The notes beneath the pieces were generated by a model. It ran no database searches. It had not been told where the DNA came from and was given only the letters and a program-made list of their open reading frames with translations. Positions 60,157 to 64,000 of a stretch of DNA of 64,000 nt are shown here, in pieces. This stretch comes from Cordilura impudica (taxonomy: Eukaryota; Arthropoda; Insecta; Diptera; Scathophagidae), in contig OY821518.1 of the NCBI GenBank assembly GCA_963682025.1, positions 11,374,600 through 11,438,599 of the forward strand. The letters run 5' to 3'. Position 1 is the first letter of the stretch; every line of letters begins with the position of its first letter. Made by a program: the position numbers and the translations under genes.

Positions 60157-63100
60157 CTGCAAGAATAAATGATAGTAGGGTTATCAACTAACTACTTATT
60201 AGGCAGAAAGGGGGAAGATAAGAAACAAATTTGACTATTAGCTTTAGCTTATTTTCACATAAAGAGTACCAAAACACTCGAAATAAGTTCCTTAGGTCAA
60301 TTAAACCATACACATACTATAGCCAAAATCTTCAACTCAACCATGATACTCAAAAATATCCATGCAGGCAAAAATATGGAATAATTTCAAGCTTCTTACC
60401 TTGGACTGGGTGGTCGATAAGGAGGCTCACTGCACACACTGCCAGGTCCAGTTGTAAATCGATAAGCTGGCTCACTATAAACACTACCCACATCACAACC
60501 GCTACGAAAGACTGGTGTTACTTCTGCCATGGCTAGCTGTGAGGTAAATATCTCACGTAGACGCGCTAATTGATCAAATTGGTTCCTAGAATTATATCCA
60601 AATCAGATAATTTTATTAGAATTATTTTTAAACTTGGTTCCGCAAAGAAATAATATCGCGGTTGAAGAAATAAATATTCAAAATATTTTCGTGATAAAAT
60701 ATCTCACTGGTTTGCACTGGATAACTTACCTCGTTCTATCACCCATGGCACAATCGCTAAACGCATCGCCAGCCATATTGAAACTTGAAACAATGGACAT
60801 ATTTTCGATATGACTTAAAGCAGCCAAAGGATGTTCACTAAAAGAAGACGGGATGAAACAAAACAAGAAAAAAACGCCCAACCGAAATTCATTAACAACT
60901 CCCTATTATCGTCCTTGTAAATCTTCAAACTTACCCAACACCCATTGTTCGTGCAATTTCTTCTTCCGTCACCTGCATACCGCAATCTGACATGACAATA
61001 CTCTGCTGCGAGTAATGATGTGATGACTGCCTTGATAGTTGCCGCTGCACCATATGCTCCTCCTGACGTCTTATTTCCTGCTGTTGTTGCTGATAGAGAG
61101 ATTCACGTGACACATGCCGCGACAATATACGATGCAAACTTTCATGAGATATTTCTCGAGAACCCAAAGGTTCTATTAGTGGTAATGCCGGCGGCACTTC
61201 TGAGGGGCCACTATCTTGATCTTCATCACAATCGCCCTGGCGATCAGTTGGAAGGTTGGTATCGGAAGCTGAGGCATGTGGTATATGCGGCAAGTGATGG
61301 CTACTGCCGCCTATAGTGACATAAGCATTGATGGCATGTGAATGCAGTGAATGCAGTGAATGTAAATCAGTCTCTTCATTGATGTAGGTCTCGTTGCTGG
61401 CAAAATGTGTGTTTAATGGTGGTTGTGCATGACCATAATTTTGACGGTATATATTTGATCCTCTTATTTCAGCAGGCGCCGAAGTATTGGTAGTATCCAA
61501 GGCATTAGTAAGACCTGGACCAATCGGATTCACTAGTTCCAATTGACTGCTACGCAACGAGTGTTGATCTGCTGGTGTTGGTGGCTGCTGTTGTCTCGTA
61601 CTTGTAGCATATAACTCTTCGGGATTATCGAGAGACTTTTGTTTCAACTGTGACATATGGTAGGTAATATTGCGCAAATGTTGAGCTTGTTGCTCTCGAT
61701 GAGTATGAGTGGGTGAAGAACCAGCTGAAGCTGTTTGGAAGACTTGTGATGTTTGATATTCCACCCATTGACGTATCATCGACTTTTTATGAGAATCCAT
61801 AAAGCCATAGCCCTGAACTTGGGAAGCTGCTATTGGAAGATTACCAGCTGTAAGTGAACGGCTGGATTGAGATTTGGGACCATCTATCCAGGTTTCACAT
61901 TGTTTAATATGATTAACCTCACGCATTAGATGTCGGGCTTCGGCTACTTTAGCTCTTGATACCCGCGGACCATCTATCCACTGTTCTTCGGTTATTTTAC
62001 GCATAGGACTACCGGGACATTCTATGGACTCATTATTACTCGTTAATGCAGCACTACCCACTCCGGGTCTTCTTAAAGGAGACCCTTTCGGCGAAGGAAC
62101 ATTTGATGCTTTCGATGACATCATGGTCATACCGGGGTGTCTTAAAGTTCCCGCTACTATTTTCGGAGAAGAGGCAGAATTCGGTAAAGTTTTCACACTA
62201 TGGACAGGTGAGTAAAATTGAGGTTGTTCAGTAATGGCTTGAACTACAGTAGCAGCAGAACTTTGGTTCGTTGGACTATTTGCATGGGTACTCCTCTTCA
62301 GACTACCTGTTCTGGCTGAAACAACAGGACTTTGTGGTGTCTTTTGGGCCACAACTTTTTTGGCCGAACCCGGTATCTTAGAAGGACTAGGTTGTTGTTT
62401 TTCCAAACCACTGCCCTTAAGTGCTTTACTCATAACACCACGATTGTCACCACTACTTAGTGAAGGTAAATAAACTGGTGGATGTTCACCGTCAGTAGCA
62501 TCATCACTCGGTCCCATATAAATGACTGTGTCTGCTGACAACTCAGAACTAGAAGGGTCAGCACCTGAGCCAGCAGATGAGCCAGTAGATTGATGACCTT
62601 CATATGAGGAAAGAGGAAACATAACATAAAAACAAAAGCACATACAGACAGAGATACATGGCACAGGAGCAGGCGAACATTTATCGTTTTAATTTTCAAA
62701 TTAATCTTAAACAAAACAAACATTCCACTTACCAGCATTCATGCCATTTGCTAAACCACCCACACCTGATTTATCACCGCCCATAGGAAAACGATGTTTT
62801 CGCCTTCTCATGCGATGTATACGTGAGGCTAATTGTATGGTCGTCAAAGCATCCGTATGCGACTGCAATTCGAAAATATCATGCATACAGTAAATATTAG
62901 ATTGGAAAACATTTGCAGCATAAGCGCTACAAATGACATGTTCAAACATATTTGCCATGGGATAGAGATAGTAGAGTTGAAGATTTATCAATGTATTGTC
63001 TAGCATTTCATAAACTCATTGACATTAACAATGGCAATGAAATGATTTTTGAATAAATCGTACATGCATTACATTATGATTAAGAATTCATTAGCACGTT

Positions 63101-63786
63101 TTGTCTCCAACTCCCCATTCATCTCTAACTCCTGGCAAATAAACCCAGCAAAATTGTTTAAACGTAATTGACAACTTTTCGGCAGAAAATAGTAATAATA
63201 GTCCTAAAATGTGATCAATAATGGAAGCTAAATACAACTATGAGAACTTGTCTTTACGGAGCTTTCTAAGAATGCCTGAAATAGTCAGTTAAAAAGAAAA
63301 ATTTGAGGAAATAACATAGTGACCACAAAGAATTCAATTGAAGTCTTCTTAGTTTTCATTTCTCTGCTTAGTAATTGCTGATCTAGTTTTTGATCAGAAA
63401 TTCGTCTCACAAATAAGTTCCCAAACAGAGGAGTTTCAAACACTTAATCGGAAGAATGCTTATAATTTACCAAGAAGAACTAAAAAAAAATCTGTGAAGT
63501 TTAGAAATTTGCTGGGATCTCGTCTATCTGCTTAACTTTCATTAAGTGCATTAGTTGGAACTTACCTGTGTGTGCATAACATGAGCCATTATGGCGACAT
63601 GGCATGTCAACGGTGCTAGACAGTCTTTTAGCAGCGGCGTCAATGGATGGTCTTTATTGGGTGGATGACGTTGGCCACTTAAAATGGCCAACAATATATT
63701 ACCAATGCCGGATAAAGGTAGACCACCGGTACGATTGGCACAGCCACCCAAATCAATAAGATGCAACCGACTTCTGCCACCAGCCA
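59580..63786 (-). CDS. CG14535 (Kif26-like): KIF26-family kinesin-like protein, ortholog of Drosophila CG14535 (3' six exons, partial)
   Basis: Six exons in transcription order: 63786-63566, 62862-62733, 62597-60935, 60837-60730, 60585-60400, 60156-59580. All introns are GT-AG and every junction keeps phase. The total is 2885 nt, which gives 960 residues after an initial split codon and ends in TAA. Residues 1-116 are the C-terminal half of a kinesin motor and its neck: switch II reads LIDLGGC instead of the usual DLAGSE, followed by LSGIGNILLAIL, HPLTPLLKDCL, and an ALTTIQLASRIHRMRRRK helix. The rest is a long Ser/Pro/Gln-rich tail with two WIDGP motifs (about residues 322 and 353) and a conserved ending GEVSDF. 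Animal KIF26 proteins are unconventional kinesins with weak or no ATPase activity that act in microtubule and signalling functions; here that role is inferred from the family. As I remember it, the fly protein matches across the motor, the WIDGP region and the C terminus. The start codon and P-loop lie outside the window. Confidence 0.95.
60400..60585 (-). CDS. CG14535 (Kif26-like): KIF26-like internal exon (186 bp)
   Basis: The acceptor is tggatataattctag and the donor is CCAAG before gtaag. The exon encodes NQFDQLARLREIFTSQLAMA, then EVTPVFRSGCDVGSVYSEP and a second, similar SVCSEPPYRPPSP. The two S.(Y/C)SEP(A/P)YR segments look like an internal duplication of a short motif. A 243-bp intron separates it from the last exon. 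Confidence 0.9.
60730..60837 (-). CDS. CG14535 (Kif26-like): KIF26-like internal exon (108 bp)
   Basis: The acceptor is cttcttttag and the donor is AACGAG before gtaagt. The exon encodes EHPLAALSHIENMSIVSSF followed by NMAGDAFSDCAMGDRTR. It lacks its own start codon and is too short to stand out as an ORF; it is supported by the phase match on both sides. It is flanked by 97-bp and 144-bp introns. Confidence 0.88.
60935..62597 (-). CDS. CG14535 (Kif26-like): KIF26-like large tail exon
   Basis: This 1663-bp exon encodes about 554 residues. The acceptor is the pyrimidine-rich tract ending in atgaag; the donor is GTTGG before gtaag. Readable blocks in order are an acidic stretch with DTVIYMGPSDDATDGEHPP, a Ser/Pro/Lys-rich basic region, KITEEQWIDGPRVSRAKV, then CETWIDGPKSQSSRSLTAG, GYGFMDSHKKSMIRQWVE, a His/Gln-rich low-complexity stretch, SGPSEVPPALPLIEPLGS, HRILSRHVSRESLYQQQQQ and VTEEEIARTMGVG. 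The tail is expected to be largely disordered apart from these short conserved islands. Confidence 0.93.
62733..62862 (-). CDS. CG14535 (Kif26-like): KIF26-like exon: end of motor and neck
   Basis: The acceptor is tttcgaattgcag and the donor is GCTG before gtaagt. The exon begins in phase 0 and ends after one base of a codon. It encodes SHTDALTTIQLASRIHRMRRRKHR and continues into a Gly-rich linker. This corresponds to the final motor helix (the TL.YA.RA position of conventional kinesins) and a very basic neck. A 703-bp intron precedes it and a 135-bp intron follows. Confidence 0.93.
63566..63786 (-). CDS. CG14535 (Kif26-like): KIF26-like exon: distal motor core
   Basis: The acceptor is tctattgttcag before TGGCTGG and the donor is ACACAG before gtaag. 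The exon starts in a split codon and ends in phase 0. It encodes 73 residues: GGRSRLHLIDLGGC (beta strand plus switch II), SGIGNILLAIL (start of the helix after switch II), KDHPLTPLLKDCL and CHVAIMAHV, matching the last third of a kinesin motor. The preceding exon lies beyond the right edge of the window. Confidence 0.93.
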
Positions 63787-63840
63787 CTGAACAATAGAAA
63801 AGATGCAATAAGAACAATTTAATAAAATTGTTGAATATTA

Positions 63841-63903
63841 AACACACACAGACACACACACACTCATACAAACATACACCCACACACACACACACACACA
63901 CAC
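63841..63903. repeat. (CA)n microsatellite in KIF26-like intron
   Basis: An interrupted ACACAC tract lies just upstream of the first visible exon in transcript sense (TG-rich on the coding strand). The remainder of 63787-64000 is AT-rich intron. Confidence 0.9.
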
Positions 63904-64000
63904 ATTTATACTACGTTTATGTGGGAATTTAAATTGGAAAATAGCAAAAGAAATAGAAGAAAATATTCCAAAAGGACATTTTTTTTTTTTATTTCTAAGA

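Noticed and set aside
61020..61316. Plus-strand ORFs within the KIF26-like large exon
   Set aside because: Antisense shadows of a well-supported minus-strand exon.

Overview
The window looks like nuclear DNA from a calyptrate-type fly (blowfly or house-fly relative). The sequence is very AT-rich and dominated by repeats. The one convincing host gene, on the minus strand at the right edge, closely matches the Drosophila kinesin-like gene CG14535 (KIF26 family). The fly assignment rests on that gene and on the repeat types (DINE-1-like elements with GTCCGTCC tracts, a rosa-type mariner); species cannot be named.

Layout. 1-610 is AT-rich with one TATA-box candidate. 611-3180 is a duplicated array of palindromic T/A minisatellite. 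3310-4105 holds fragments of two DINE-1-like families around a TTCGAA inverted repeat. 4320-7767 holds two broken non-LTR retrotransposons on the minus strand; the second carries a GC-rich 963-bp insertion and is interrupted by a DD41D mariner (7768-8726). 8892-11459 is a decayed hAT with a nested Helitron. 11473-14898 is a Russian-doll nest: an outer inverted-repeat element holding a Helitron that itself holds a MITE, a DINE-1-like element and a second hAT with a perfect 8-bp target duplication. 16080-17010 is a third LINE fragment. 17011-20025 mixes 7-bp satellite, a DINE-1-like element and a roughly 115-bp tandem repeat. 20030-35088 has MITEs, DINE-1-like elements, an AAAAAGTACCTTTTCTT minisatellite and a TIR-flanked element whose core is an almost pure TTTTTAA array. 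35089-43590 has Helitrons and a foldback-like family. 43591-48925 is a second copy of the satellite-carrying element. 48930-53997 is mostly unassigned sequence with two inverted Helitrons. 53998-58098 is a DINE-1-like element filled with 3.5 kb of heptamer-derived satellite.

59580-63786 carries six exons of the KIF26-like gene, from mid-motor to the stop codon. Exon phases join without a break into 960 residues. The 5' part lies beyond 64000.

The main points for a second look are the layered insertions, the association of 7-bp satellites with bounded mobile elements, and a small non-autonomous Helitron family with textbook ends. No autonomous helicase or Rep gene, tRNA, rRNA or CRISPR was found. 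All calls were made by reading the sequence; no database search was run.
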